NCBI RefSeq assembly: GCF_000005505.3
Contig: NC_016133.3
Location: 52,851,237 to 52,915,236 of the forward strand
DNA from: Brachypodium distachyon
Lineage: Eukaryota > Streptophyta > Magnoliopsida > Poales > Poaceae
DNA length: 64,000 nucleotides
Direction of reading: 5' to 3'
The translations under genes were made by a program, and so were the position numbers. The notes under the pieces are model-generated. The model saw only the letters and a list, made by a program, of their open reading frames with translations, made no database searches and was not told where the DNA came from. Positions 12,644-24,421 of the stretch are shown here, piece by piece (position 1 is the first letter of the stretch; each line of letters opens with the position of its first letter).

Positions 12644-14650
12644 ACTGGAAATCACCGGACCTAACTATTTGGTGTGGTCTTGGCATGACACTCCTCCGAG
12701 TCTTTGTGATGTAGTTTGCCATAATGGGGTTGGTTCGACATGTAGAAGTTTGGATTGGTTGCAGGAAGGTGGTGTGTGTGGTTTCAAGGTAGTCCATGTG
12801 TGCCAAAGGGTGCGATGACAATTTGGGCAAAACCTCTACTTTGTGTGGAACCGGTGACACCTGCTGGCCCCCTTAACCTCCTTGTGGAGACGTTGATGTT
12901 ATGCTGCCTTTCCACTCTTTCCCGTCGAAAGGTCCGGAAGAAATCCTAGCTCCAAGTTTTCTTGGGACAGATGGTAGCAACACTTACTGTGTCGCCTTCC
13001 CTTCTTGAAGGCATTGTCTTCGAGTGAACTTGAGCGTTGGGCCAGTAGCGACTTGTCTACGTGGATGCTAGAGTGACTGCCTTGGATCAAATGTGACGGT
13101 GTCTAGCGGATCAGGATTGTGGTAGAGTTTCAGCACTCGCTTCTTCTCGATGTATTCAATGGATCTCTCATGCTTGGTCATTCCCTGTGAAGTCGGAGTT
13201 GCTGCGAAGTAAATCTGGGGAAGTGAAGATTCACTCGAAGACATTCTCTACCAAATCCATGGTAGTGGTAGAGACCAAAAATAATTTTCCTCGGTAGCTA
13301 AATGGAGTTGGAGATTAGTCCATTCTAAACTTGTCATACGGCAAGAAGAGAGAGAAATGAAGGCTTTTACAACGAATCGTGTCACCGGGAGAGAGAAACT
13401 AGTTCAGATATTAACGTGCTCTTTTCTTAGACATTGTCTTTTTGGGTGTCTGTCTGTCTGGCCGCAGATGAAGTCTCTGATTTTTTCCAATTCAGCTTTG
13501 CAGTTATACTTTTGTATTTTTCGCTTGTTTGAGATTTTTCTCGACGAAATGCGGGGGAAGTTCGCAGCAGAAAAGAACAGCACCTAGTTCGGAGCAATGC
13601 ATCCATCACATACGCTACGGTACCATGAAATTTGACTTGCTAGGTGCCCAGTTATGTCAGAATCCAATGCTTTTTTCTTTGCCGTTCACCTCACGTGAAA
13701 CACCACGGAGATCTCTTCTGCTGGCTGGCTGTCTGTTTTACCCATTCTCCCCGTAGTTCGGTTGTGCGAGTAAAATGCTCCAGTTAAAGCCTCCTCAGTT
13801 AAATCTGCTTCAGCGTTTTCTTTTTTTTAATGAGTCTGTCGTGACAATTGAGTTTGAGTTGATAGTGCAACCTAGGGATAACAGTTTCGTGTATGACAAT
13901 AGGGTAACACCCAAACAACTTAGGGATAACGCAGTATACTAAATGCATCCGACACCAAGTCGCCGAAGTTGACCTGATAAGCACGTTATTTTTGACGCTG
14001 AAGTAGTACGGAGTACTACATTTTGAAAATAAAAACCTTGGATGGTTCACATTGGATGCCTCCTCGTTCCGGTTGCAATCTTCTAGCCTGCCCCCATACC
14101 ATAGCGATAAACTTTTGAAAACACCGCTCCACCAAGCCAAAGCCTGAGACGACCAACGAGGTCCCACTAGCCAGTTCCAGTTTTTGGGCCGGCCCCGTCA
14201 AAGCAATCCAATTTCGCCAAGGCAACGCACGCTGCTGCTGCCTTGGGTGGAGCGGAGTCCCATCCGCCGTAATTAACCCCTACGATTCTCCACGTCACAA
14301 TGTCTCGCTCACTCCGCCCTGCCGCCGCTCGCCACAGCTCGCCTCTCCCTCCGCGGCGTGAGCCACAGGTGCGGACAAAACGGTCCACTCACTCCCTCAT
14401 ACCGGCACCATCTGGACCGCTTTTCCCTCCTAGTCCCGGAGACAGAAGCGATTTTACACTTTTCGCCTCTCTCGCCGTGGACTCTTGTCTCGTGAGGTTT
14501 TCAATCTGGCCCTCCAGAGAAGCGCCGGGGTGGAGAATTTTCAATCTTGGTGCTTGGCTGTCTGCACGGCGTTCTCATGGCATTACTTCTAGTTAGTTGC
14601 TGACAAATTTGGCGTATCACTGTGTCAAATTTGCGTTTTCTCTCTTGGAG

Positions 14651-15094
14651 TTAGAGTAGACCAGGAGGGCTAACAAGTCCCCCCCTTCCGTTGTGTGCAC
14701 ATCACTGACAGGAGTGAACATAGAAAACTCCCTCCCCTCTCTCTCTCTTTGAGTCTTGACTCATCGCTCAACCCCAATCCCCCCACTCCGGCCACCCCCA
14801 ATCTCCATCCCCCGCTCCGGTCGGATCCCGCGGCTCCTCCGCGCCTTCGGTAGATCCCACATCGGCGAGATCCCGCCTCGGACCTTCGGCGGGATCCCGC
14901 GGTCGCAGCTTCGACCTTGCGCGGTCGACGTCCGCCGCGTCGGCCTCGCTTGACCTTACTCCTATCTGCACGGCCAGTGCCAAGTACTACTGGTAAAGGA
15001 AGTCTACTCCTCCTCCATACCTAGTAGTGCTTCTTCCTCCCCGCCGTTCGTTTGCCTTTCCTCTCTGCCCTGGCTGCCGCCAGCGTCGGATGCC
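14651..15094 (+). promoter_or_regulatory. Probable promoter and leader of the PP2C gene
   Basis: CT-rich tracts (14736-14756, CTCTCTCTCTCTTTGAG) precede a GC-rich stretch up to the ATG at 15095. CT-rich leaders are common in grass genes. No clear TATA box was found, and the transcription start is unknown. Confidence 0.35.
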
Positions 15095-18000
15095 ATGGGC
15101 AGCGGCGCGTCACGGCTGCTCACCGCGTGCACGTGCTCGCGCCCGGCGCCGGCCTCCGTGGACGCGGAGCCTTGCCTCGACGACGCGCTCGGCCACTCCT
15201 TCTGTTACGCATCCGCCGCCGCCTACTCCTCCTCCTTCCGCCACGGCATCTCCGGCGCCGCGCTCTCCGCCAACTCCTCCGTGCCCGTCCCGCTCTACCT
15301 CTCCGACTCCGCTGCCGGCGCCGCCAACATGCCGCCCAACTACTCCTCGGCGTTCCAAACCTCGTCGTCCTTCTCCTCCGCGCCGCTGCAGCTCTCCAAC
15401 CTCAACTCGGGCCCCTTGTTCCTCTCCGGGCCCATCGACCGCGGCGCCCAGCTCTCAGGCCCGCTCGACGCCGCCGTGCCCTTTTCCGGCCCACTCCCTG
15501 CGAAGCCCGCCAAGCACGCGTCCTCCTCGTCGAGGGCTCTCTCCAGAAGGTTCAGAAAGCCATTGTTCGGGAGCCTGCGGCGGAGCGTGTCGGAGAAGCA
15601 CCGGCCGCTCACGGCGCCGCTCCCCCGTGATGACGGCGTACAATGGGCGCACGGCCGTGCAGGGGAGGACCGCGTCCACGTGGTTGTCTCCGAGGACCAG
15701 CGGTGGCTGTTCGTCGGCATCTACGACGGCTTCAACGGCCCTGAGGCTCCCGATTTCCTCGTCGCCAATCTCTATCGCTTCCTTCTCCGTGAGCTCCGTG
15801 GAATCTTCTACGAAGAGGCAGAAAGGGACAGCAAGCGGCTGTGGCAGTTCCTTGCTGACGGCGATGACGACGACAGCGAACTTGATTTCTCAGGCTCTGG
15901 TAGGTTCGCACTGTCACTTGCCAGGCTCAAGGAACGGCGGTTTTCCATGTGGGCCCAGGCAGCGGCTGTGGGTGACGATGAGATCAACAGGGAATGGGGT
16001 CCCAAGAAGTTGGCAGCAGCGCCGGCGGTGAGGGACCACGGGGCTGTGCTTGGTGCGCTCACTCGGGCACTGGCCGCGACAGAGGCGGCGTACCTGGACA
16101 TGACCGACCAGTCAATGGGGTCCCATCCAGAGCTGGCGGTGACCGGGGCATGCCTGCTCGTAGCATTGGTGAGGGATGATGATGTGTATGTAATGAACCT
16201 TGGGGATAGCCGCGCCATTGTGGCACAGCGTGTAGATGATGACCATGGTTGCTCACTTGGAACCATGCGGACGGATGATGCTGGGTTGGGCTTGGAGATC
16301 GAGTCAAGGCCTGTCGGATTTGCCATGATTGGGCCTGAGGCACTGCAGCTGTCTATCGATCACAGCACTAGCATCGAAGAGGTAACATTTGTTCCGGCAT
16401 TGCTGAAACTATATATTTTCTGTTGACATATCATGAATGTGCATGTAGCTTATATACATTTGTATCCAGTTGACCTCTTGTATCCAGTGTTGATCGTGTG
16501 CCGTGCTCTGGCATGACAGAGCTTATGTCATTATTTGTGAGTAATGTACCGGCTTCTCTGAATGCATGTGCAGTATGTGTGTGCTCGCCAGCAGTATGGC
16601 ATTCTGATCATCAGATTGTTTTTCTTTGCCGGTTGTGACATCCATATTTTATAGAATTAATCATGGAAATCATTTTGATGCAAATAGTTGAAACTTGAAA
16701 GACTCGAAGAAAATTTGTCCTCATGTGAAGATCTTATAGAACACTTATTGACCTTGATGCCATATCTTCAATTAGTCGCCATCTCTCATTTGTTTCATCA
16801 TTTTTGCTGTTCGATTTCATTACTTATCTGCTGCCTAAATTTGTCACGTGAACGCTGTTGCCCAGTGTTTGAGAAATTTTTAGCCCGCATACTATTCATG
16901 GCTATGAATTAATATTCTTTTTTTTTATTCGCAGGAAGTGCAGAGGATCAAACGTGAACATCCAGATGACGATCATTGTATTGTAAATGACAGAGTTAAG
17001 GGTCGTTTAAAAGTTACTCGGGCATTTGGTGCTGGCTATCTCAAACAGGTAATTGAGATGCTCCATGGCTGGTTTTAACTATGATATTTAACCTGATAGC
17101 TGTTTGTTTTTGCGGGTTAAGTTACTTCAGAGTGTGTATGCTTTTTTTTGCCAATAGTTAGTTCTTCTAATTTTGAAATTATAATAGAAATTACTTTCAG
17201 AAGTTCCAGTTGGTCTAATATTAATTGAAAAACTAGATAAATCTTACCCAGAATTTTGTGCATGTCTGTACAGGCAAAGTTGAATAATGGATTGCTAGAG
17301 ATGTTCCGCAATGAGTACATAGGTGATGCACCATATATATCATGCATACCTTCTCTTTGCCATCACAAGCTCACGGCAAGGGACCAGTTTTTGGTTCTTT
17401 CTTCTGATGGCTTATATCAGTACCTGAGTAACGAAGAGGTAGTTCTGCATGTTGAGAATTTCATGGAGAGATTTCCAGAAGGTGATCCTGCGCAGAGTTT
17501 AATTGAGGAGCTTCTTTCACGTGCAGCAAAGAAAGCTGGTAAGATTTGGCTGTGATGCCTGTTCCTTATACCATGCCTTTTCTTATTTCACTTCTTGATT
17601 GGTTTGCGAGTGACCATTTCTAGTTGTAATCAGCATTGTGCCTATACAGAAATGACGTCATCTTATGTTCTTCACATGTTCCTCTCCAATGGTAGTATTT
17701 TTTTGAGGATAAATTCCGCTTTCCATTTTCATTACGAAAACAGAACCTTAGGACCAACCTCTCCAATGTTACTATCCTAGGGTGCACACTAATAAGATGA
17801 GTAGAGTTCCATATTGATTTCCCCCCGACAGGTTATTTAATACGGAATTGCATACTCCCTCCATCCCATTTTAGAATTTACTTGTCGTTTTAGGTTTAGT
17901 AAGTTTTCCTGATTTAAATGTCGTATTAGCGTGCAACCATCTCATTGACTGAAAAAACTCCTTGGGTTTCACGGAAACCACTAAGGCTACCATAGTTTAC

Positions 18001-18801
18001 TCCTTCCATTAATTCCTTTCCCTCCCATTAGTAACCGGCTTCGCATGGGCGCAGCTTTTGCATGCTACATGCCGTGCTAATTGCGCGCACGGGGATAGGC
18101 GCCCCAAATTCATCTACAGCACACGCTCAACCAAGGCAGTAATGGCATGCATGCAGTGAGTTACTCCTAGCGTTTTTAGCATTGCTGTCGATTTTTCAAA
18201 TCGGCTTACATTTCAGCATTGAAAGAGATCCTTGGTATTTGTGTTTGAGCTAAAACAACAAGTAAAATGGGATGGAGGGAGTACTTTAAAGTTGTACTCC
18301 CTCGGATCCTAAATTGTTGTTGAAATATTACATGTATCTAGACGTTTTTTAAGAATAGATACATCCATATTTGGGCAAATTTGAGTCACGAATTTAGGAT
18401 CAGAGGGAGTAGGTAGCAGTCAAAATTCTTTGTGTCAAAGTTCCCAGCTAGACTAACCAACTTTACATTTTTTGTGTGAGGGACATCAGATCATTTGAGT
18501 ATTTTCTCAACCATATATTTCACAAACAGTCATTAACATTCTGTTCACACCATGTGTTGATGCATCTAGTCATACATTGGAGCTGTTTTGAGTTGTCTTA
18601 AATATCTGTTCACCTGTTCTCCCTGCCTTGCATTCATAGGCGGTATTGAGATATTAACTGAAACTTTGGCTTCCAGGTATGGACTTCCATGAGCTATTAG
18701 ATATACCTCAAGGGGATCGGAGAAAATACCATGATGATGTCACTGTCATGGTAGTTTCTCTAGAAGGGAGAATCTGGAAATCATCTGGAACTTATGTGTG
18801 A
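15095..18801 (+). CDS. Protein phosphatase 2C, POLTERGEIST-like clade, 596 aa
   Basis: Mn/Mg-dependent Ser/Thr phosphatase. Four exons: 15095-16381, 16935-17048, 17274-17538 and 18677-18801, joining in phase to 596 codons. The N-terminus MGSGASR is a myristoylation-type signal, fitting the plasma-membrane site of this clade. Residues 60-135 are Ser-rich with repeated SGP/FSGPL motifs, a hallmark of PLL proteins. The catalytic domain starts near residue 180: GEDR at about 190-193, the metal-binding [14 protein letters not shown] at 207-220, NLGDSRA in the middle, [10 protein letters not shown] and a C-terminal HDDVTVMVV. In Arabidopsis, POL and PLL1 act in CLAVATA-type meristem signalling, and PLL4/5 in leaf development and receptor-kinase attenuation. 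Which of these applies here cannot be told from sequence alone. No disruption was seen. The last intron (1138 bp) carries two MITEs and a short LINE-like insertion. The 3' UTR probably ends near AATAAA at about 19463. Confidence 0.95.
17698..17757 (-). mobile_element. Very short LINE-tail-like insertion, 60 bp
   Basis: Lies in the last intron of the PP2C gene. A T run is followed by sequence resembling the 3' end of grass LINEs read on the minus strand. It is flanked by 17-bp direct repeats with two mismatches (17681-17697 and 17758-17774, both starting CCTCTCCAATG). The flanking duplication is the main evidence; the family assignment is tentative. Confidence 0.55.
17855..18281. mobile_element. 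Stowaway-type element, 427 bp
   Basis: Inverted ends CTCCCTCCATCCCATTTTA / TAAAATGGGATGGAGGGAG flanked by TA (17853-17854 and 18282-18283). It sits in the PP2C last intron. It is longer than the usual Stowaway MITE and has a GC-richer interior, so it may be a deletion derivative of a mariner-type element. No transposase frame is visible. Confidence 0.8.
18297..18409. mobile_element. Stowaway MITE, 113 bp
   Basis: Palindromic element with TA duplications, left end CTCCCTCGGATCCTAAAT and right end ATTTAGGATCAGAGGGAG. It lies 15 bases after the preceding element in the same PP2C intron. Its interior (ATTACATGTATCTAGAC) matches the elements at 28552, 34971, 37812 and 58237, so they form one family. 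Confidence 0.85.
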
Positions 18802-19535
18802 TGTTCAGCGGAAACAATGTCAGCATCGATGTTTTTGCTGTGACCTCCTCGGCTGGTCAGCACCTCTGAGCAATTGCATACGTGCTCATCAAGAGAAACA
18901 TCCGCACTTCACAGCATGGCAGACAAATGGTTTGCTCCATAAATTCTCAAAGCTGTATTTTCCAATCAGAGACCATCACTGGTCCCAGATCTCAGCTTCA
19001 GCGCAAAATGCAGCCCATCAATGTGCCAATGAGTCAACTCTGAGCAGCAGACTAATATGCAGAGAAATGACAGAAAAACGAGAGGAATCCCTCGGCAAAG
19101 CGGAGTTGAAATTCGCTTTGTCCCGCCAGCGTTAATTGGTCAAGTACTGACCTGTGACAATTTTACCCACCTAGCTGTGCTGTTGTACAAGATTTCCTTC
19201 TTTCATCCTTGAGGAAGAAAGATGACCTTTGTGGGCATGCAATTTTTCCCGTACATGTAGGAGATAGCCCGTACTATGCTGGAATTGTTGGTCAAAAGAA
19301 AATGATCATTCGCCCCTCATTTTGTGCCTTATTTTGTCTTCTACGAAGCTATGATAGTTCTGTAAAAGGTCCATTTGACTCCACCTTTTCCTCTCCAGAC
19401 ACTTCTCCTCTCGACTTCATTTCTCTTTCCTTCTCTGTAACTGTACTTGGTGACCCATTGACAATAAAAAAACATATTTAAAATATCAGCCTTCTTTCTT
19501 TTCAATCATTCTGGTCTCCCACGCTCCAGGAACTG
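18802..19535 (+). other. 3' UTR and flank of the PP2C gene
   Basis: No separate gene recognised. A polyadenylation-like AATAAAAAAACAT lies at about 19463. Short frames here have no recognisable domain. Confidence 0.4.
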
Positions 19536-19680
19536 CTCCCTCCGTCTCAAGTGTCTCAAATTTGTCAAATATGGATATATAGTCTTAAGTGTCTCAAATT
19601 TGTCAAATATGGATATATTTATATCTAAAATGCGTCTAGATACATGTCATATTTCGACACTTAATATGGGACAGAGAGAG
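19536..19680. mobile_element. Stowaway MITE with internal duplication, 145 bp
   Basis: Left end CTCCCTCCGTCTCAAGTG, degenerate right end ACAGAGAGAG followed by TA. A 32-bp segment beginning AAGTGTCTCAAATTTGTC occurs twice in tandem (19549-19580 and 19587-19618, period 38) and makes one arm longer than the other. Confidence 0.75.
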
Positions 19681-20064
19681 TACGCCACAAGAGATGTTTG
19701 TACATAAACTTGGTTAGACTGGAACATTTACATTTAAGAACAGAGATAGTAACAGTTTATCGGGAAAAAAAACCAACAACATTGTTGCCTTTGTGGGTCC
19801 ATGAGAAGATCTAGTTGCAAATGCTACACATTTGTTGATTTGACGAATGATATTGCAATGTCGACCAACGCCTTTCTGTCACTAGAGCTAAACAAAAACC
19901 GAAGCTAAAATTTCAGAGTAAAACCCTGGACCACGATCTCTGGACTCCAACCAGCAAAGTCCATCCGTCCGATCTGAACTGGACAGTTGGAATCGAGATG
20001 TACTTTTTTCGGAAATGATAATCTGGCGTAACTTGTTTGTACTTTAGATTTTTAGAATCGTACA

Positions 20065-21491
20065 CAAGGCGACCAACGCCTTTCTGTCGCCGGTTGGAAG
20101 GGGAAACTGCTTTCCATTGGGGGCCGCACTATCCTCGTCCGCGCTGCTCTCCGGGCTATGCCCTCTTATGCCATGGGCGCCATTCTTCTCCCGGCCAGGA
20201 CCATCCAGCCTATCGACAAGCACTGCCGTGCCTTCTTTTGGACGGGCAAAGAACGCGCCAACGGGGGAAACTGTAAGGTAGCTTGGGATGAGGTTTGTGC
20301 CCCGATCGAAAAAGGGGGGCTTGGTTTCCGGTGTCTTCGCACTCACAACTGCTGTCTTCTTATGAAACACCTTATTAGGGTTCACTCCCCGGGTTCCGCT
20401 CCTTGGGAAATGAGCTTCGCTGCCTCCTATGGATGGTCGCAACTTCGGGATCTTGGGGACGTTTGTACTCTCGACTCTCCGGTCTGGAAGGATATATCCA
20501 GTGGCTTCGATCTCCTTCGGTCCATCTCCAAGGTCACAGTTGGTAATGGTCGGTCCACCTCTTTTTGGCACGACCTTTGGATCGGTGACATTCCCCTGGC
20601 CTCCCGTTTCCCCGCCCTCTTCTCCCATTCCTTGCGACCTAACATATCGGTCTCCTCCGCTCTCTCTTCTTTGGCTGGCCTTTCCACTTTCAGGCCGCGT
20701 TTGTCAAATATGGCGCTCTCTGAACTCGGCGATTTGCAAATTTTGGTGTCTACCGTTGTCTTGAATCTGCAGATTAACGATGCTCGAGTGGGGAGGCTGG
20801 ACGGCAAGACGATTTCCACTAGTTCGGCATACACTGCAGTCTTCGCCAATCGTGCTGATGACAGGGTGGCTCCGGCCATCTGGAAAAATTTCGCCACCAA
20901 CAAATGTCGGATCTTCCTTTGGCTTGCAAACAAAGACCGACTCTACTCCAATGACAGGCAATTCAGGCATGGGATCGCGGCCTCGGCGAAATGCCCCTTC
21001 TGCGATTTGGATGAAACGATCTCTCATTTGCTGCTGCATTGTGATTCCATCAAGCCAATTTGGGACGCCCTTCAATCCTTGCATCCTGATGTCGGATCTT
21101 GCTTCCACGTTCGAGACCTGCTGGTGCATCGAGCCAACGACAAAGTCAGCGCCACTGTTCTCCTTTCGGTGCTTTAGAACATCTGGAAAAGAAGAAATGC
21201 GCTTGTGTTCAACAATCTCCTCGAAGAGCCGCACATTGTAATTCAACGATGCTCCGACAACATCCGGCTTTGGACCCTACGTTGTAATTCACCATCCTCT
21301 AAATCCACTCTTACCAATTGGTGCATCATGTTGTCGCATCTAGCCTCTCACTTGTAACTCTGTAACTCTAACCCTCCTCGCGCACTCCCCTCCACCCCCT
21401 GTATATTCTTCTTGTAAAGCTCGTTTTTGTTTCGGTTAATAAAGTTGTGCAGGCTGGCCTAGGCCCGCCGCAGTTCGGGTGAAAAAAAAAG
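20065..21491 (+). mobile_element. 5'-truncated LINE (L1-type), about 1.4 kb
   Basis: One open frame from about 20071 to the TAG at 21175 encodes the C-terminal part of a plant LINE reverse transcriptase. It opens DQRLSVAGWKGKLLSIGGRT, passes through MPSYAMGAILLPARTI, and ends in a zf-RVT-like domain (CPFCDLDETISHLLLHC). Endonuclease, ORF1 and the RT catalytic motif are missing through 5' truncation. After the stop, an A-rich tail ends at 21490. Flanks show an 11-bp target duplication with one mismatch: AGAATCGTACA (20054-20064) and AGAATAGTACA (21492-21502). The retained frame has no internal stop, which suggests a fairly recent insertion. Confidence 0.88.
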
Positions 21492-21563
21492 AGAATAGTA
21501 CAGTACTGGTACAAATTATTTCTTGTGGGCTCCTCCTTCGTTCCTTCGAAATGCTCATTGTTT

Positions 21564-22796
21564 GAGTAAATTCCATCTTTTACCCCCAAGTTCAATTCTT
21601 TTTACAGCTTTTACCCCATTTAGCTTGGAATTCCATTTTTTAACCCCATTTAAGCAAAGTTGTTCCACAAATTACCCCATTTAAGATTTTTCAATTTCCC
21701 TAAATCCCTTGCGTTCTAATAGCTTGGCCCGCCTCATATCAAGAAACCGTCCATGTCACTGTCTTCATCTTCATCCAGTGCCATGAAGAAGTACTGGTCG
21801 TCGACCATGTCGTTATATTCATTCGGCTCCATCAACTACTGGTCGATCATGCCCTGATAGTCATCACATCGGCCATCAACTGATCATGCTTCCTGTTGTA
21901 AACGGCTGCAGGTGTGGGTGCAAGTCACCGTCTTGACCCGGCGTGACCAACAGTTGCGAGATCAGGTTGGGAGCGCCATCCACCGTGATGAAACGGCTAC
22001 GACACCATGAAGTCCATGTAGTCATCTTCTTCTCGGTAGGGCAACGACTCCGGCAGGACAAATTGATTCCAGAAATCAACATCAGAGGCCGATGGCAGCC
22101 CGATGATGCTTTCGTCTTTTCTTCTCTCAACCAAAGAGGTGCCTCCTGCTCCGGCATGTCCATTTCCATCCCAAGATCAAGGATCCATCTGATATGATCT
22201 GCCTGTGCGCTGCTCTTCTTGCCTTTCTTTTTTTATCTTGCCTAATTAAGTTGCTTGGATGTGTTTGATTGACTGAGATCGATCGACGACCACAATAGAT
22301 AAGGGCGTGTACAATGGGGTGACGGCAGCTTTCTCTTAACGGTGCCACATAGGATAAAATCTGACGTAGGAGAGAGAGAAACGAAGAAAAGGCACACGCC
22401 TTCTCTTAATTAAGAGATTGTCTCTTCACAAGAATGATAAGGTAAAAATAAGGCAATTTTCTCATTGTACTAGATTTCACCTTTTCTTAGCATTTATTTA
22501 GTTAATTTTATTCATCTAAGCATTAATTTTAAGATATAACATTAAGAGATAACCCATTGTACAACATGTTTTGTTATTTTTTCTAAATGACGTGAAACAC
22601 CTAAGATAAGACAGTCTTATCAACCATTGTACATGTCCTAAATAGGCGGATCGATTGGGGAGAACTCAGCCAAGCTATCAAAACGCAGGGGATTTAGGGA
22701 GGATCTTAAATGGGGTAATTTGTGGAACAACTTTTTTTTTAATGGGGTAAAAACTGTAAAAAAAACGAAACTTGAGGGTAAAAATGGAATTTTCTC
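21564..22796. mobile_element. Non-autonomous MULE, 1.23 kb, possible Pack-MULE
   Basis: Long inverted ends (about 110-150 bp) start GAGTAAATTCCATCTTTTACC on the left and, on the complementary strand, GAGAAAATTCCATTTTTACCC on the right. They are flanked by a perfect 9-bp duplication TCATTGTTT (21555-21563 and 22797-22805). No transposase is present. The interior (21730-22200) has coding character on the minus strand, including an acidic stretch DFWNQFVLPESLPYREEDDY and a later acidic segment ending DSDMDGFLI. Both are interrupted by stops, which suggests a captured host gene fragment I cannot name. A PIF/Harbinger MITE is nested at 22302-22638. Confidence 0.82.
22302..22638. mobile_element. 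PIF/Harbinger-type (Tourist-like) MITE nested in the MULE
   Basis: Inverted ends GGGCGTGTACAATGG (left) and, complementary, GGACATGTACAATGG (right), flanked by TAA on both sides (22299-22301 and 22639-22641). The 3-bp TAA/TTA duplication and end sequence fit PIF/Harbinger. It lies wholly inside the MULE at 21564-22796, so it is the younger insertion or arrived inside the MULE. Confidence 0.75.
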
Positions 22797-22805
22797 TCAT
22801 TGTTT

Positions 22806-24333
22806 CGTACCTTTTGGAAGGAAAAGTTCTGTTTTTTCCATAGGAGTATATGACATTGCATGTTTGCATCCGCTTGCTTCTTTTTTCTATTTCCGCGTTC
22901 TTGAAATCTAGGGATGGATCAAAGAGGACCAAGAGCAATTTTACCAGAAGTGGATTCCATGCAAACATTGTAACGGGGGCATCCCGAGATGGGCAAATCA
23001 AATCTTTGAGATACGCTTGCCTATGATTGGATGACCATGTAAAATGAAGTTCATATAACGAATCACTCATGCGACTTCTGCGATCTCATAACAGATTAGT
23101 CCTATATACTCATAGTTATCAGACGAGTATTATAATGCCATGCCGTCGGTGCTAATTCCCTTGATGCATCTTTTATGTGGGTTAGTCAACGGTTTGAGAT
23201 GATTCCCTTCCGGGTGATCATGAGCTGCATTTTGATACTTGATTGTAGTACTTGCAAAAAGAAAAGAAGAATGGAAATTCTTGACCAGTCAAAATTATCG
23301 ACCCTGAAAGCTTCTGCTATATTGTGATGTGTGTCGAAGTTGTAGGTCTGAAAATGTTAGTCTGAGAATGTGAGATGATAGGCCACTCCGTTTGAAATGC
23401 GAGGAATTTTCTAAATTCCACGCGAATTGGATTGTTTGTTGCAAAGAAAAATATCGTGCCAATCTGCTTTGAGATACCTGAAGCTGAGAAATGTTTTCCA
23501 ATTAAGGCCATGTTTGAAGTAGGTGCGACTTTTATGGACGAACCGATATTTAGTTCCCCGTTCCAAAAAAGTTCTATCGAAATGTTGCTATGCCTGTAAT
23601 GCACATTACGTGAACGTTAACTTTTCTTGTCTCGCTACTTTGCTAAGCACAACACAGTTACACTGCCTAGAAACCGATCCAATACCTGCGAAGAAGTGGC
23701 CATGTTTCGCAAATAGAGAGTGCTGAGAACCAGATGGGCATCACGTGAACTCTGGGGAGACCAGCATCGTTTGATATTGAACCAGATGGGCATCACTTGC
23801 GAACAGAAAAGAAAATACATAGGTTGCGTTGTAAGGTTTTTGGCCCAGTTTTTCTTATAATCGGTCAACCTCTGTATTTTCTGTTCTGTTTCACCGTAAA
23901 TGCCGTTCTCTGTTTTGAATGGAATGCATGTATGGCTCTTAATTACTTGAGTGAAGACCACTCTTACTCGAAAAGGAATACAGTACTTCTTAACGTGGTT
24001 AAAACTTTCGGCGTTTGACCTTTAGAATAAGTGGTGCCATCCCATATCCCACTTGTTTACACTCTGAGAATCCTATAGCGTGTCTCACATTTGGAACAGG
24101 AAACAGGCCGCGAAGCATCGTCGTGCCGAGCACTCAACCGCCGGCAGCTAAAACCAGTGTAAACTCGCCAGAAAATACAAAATGAAATCAAGGTTTAAAA
24201 TCCAATAAAATACTTAATTATGTTCAGTTCAGATCAGTATGTATGAATCTGTCTTAAAGCTTCCTCACCACCAGTTGCCAGCATCTCTTACAATTATATC
24301 CCCTTTGACTATTGACTTGCAGCTAGCCCTGTG
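22806..24333. other. Intergenic, upstream of the U-box gene
   Basis: No gene recognised. An 18-bp sequence GAACCAGATGGGCATCAC occurs at 23727-23744 and again at 23779-23796. The last few hundred bases are presumably promoter of the U-box gene. Confidence 0.45.
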
Positions 24334-24341
24334 TATATAAG
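24334..24341 (+). promoter_or_regulatory. TATA box of the U-box gene
   Basis: TATATAAG lies 88 bases upstream of the ATG at 24422, giving a short leader of roughly 50-60 bases. It is a good match to the plant TATA consensus and well placed. Not tested. Confidence 0.65.
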
Positions 24342-24421
24342 CGTCGTCGCGTCATAGACTTTGATTGGCCGGCCAATACTACTACTCGGTGTAAGTAGTG
24401 CGCACAACGGCATCGCGATCT

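Larger units (their letters stand above)
9598..14650. other. Five kb without a recognisable gene
   Basis: AT-rich up to about 12.3 kb, then a GC-richer block at 12.3-13.3 kb with many short overlapping frames but no domain I can name. It may be old transposon or pseudogene sequence. TACGGAGTA occurs at 14007-14015. A local direct repeat and a G run are listed separately. Confidence 0.4.

Noticed and set aside
13871..13883. TAGGGATAAC-like sequence resembling a homing endonuclease site
   Set aside because: Only the first 12 of 18 bases match; no endonuclease gene or intron context is present.
15027..16031. Long Pro/Arg/Ser-rich frame overlapping the PP2C first exon
   Set aside because: It is a shadow of the GC-rich PP2C coding frame, which has all family motifs.
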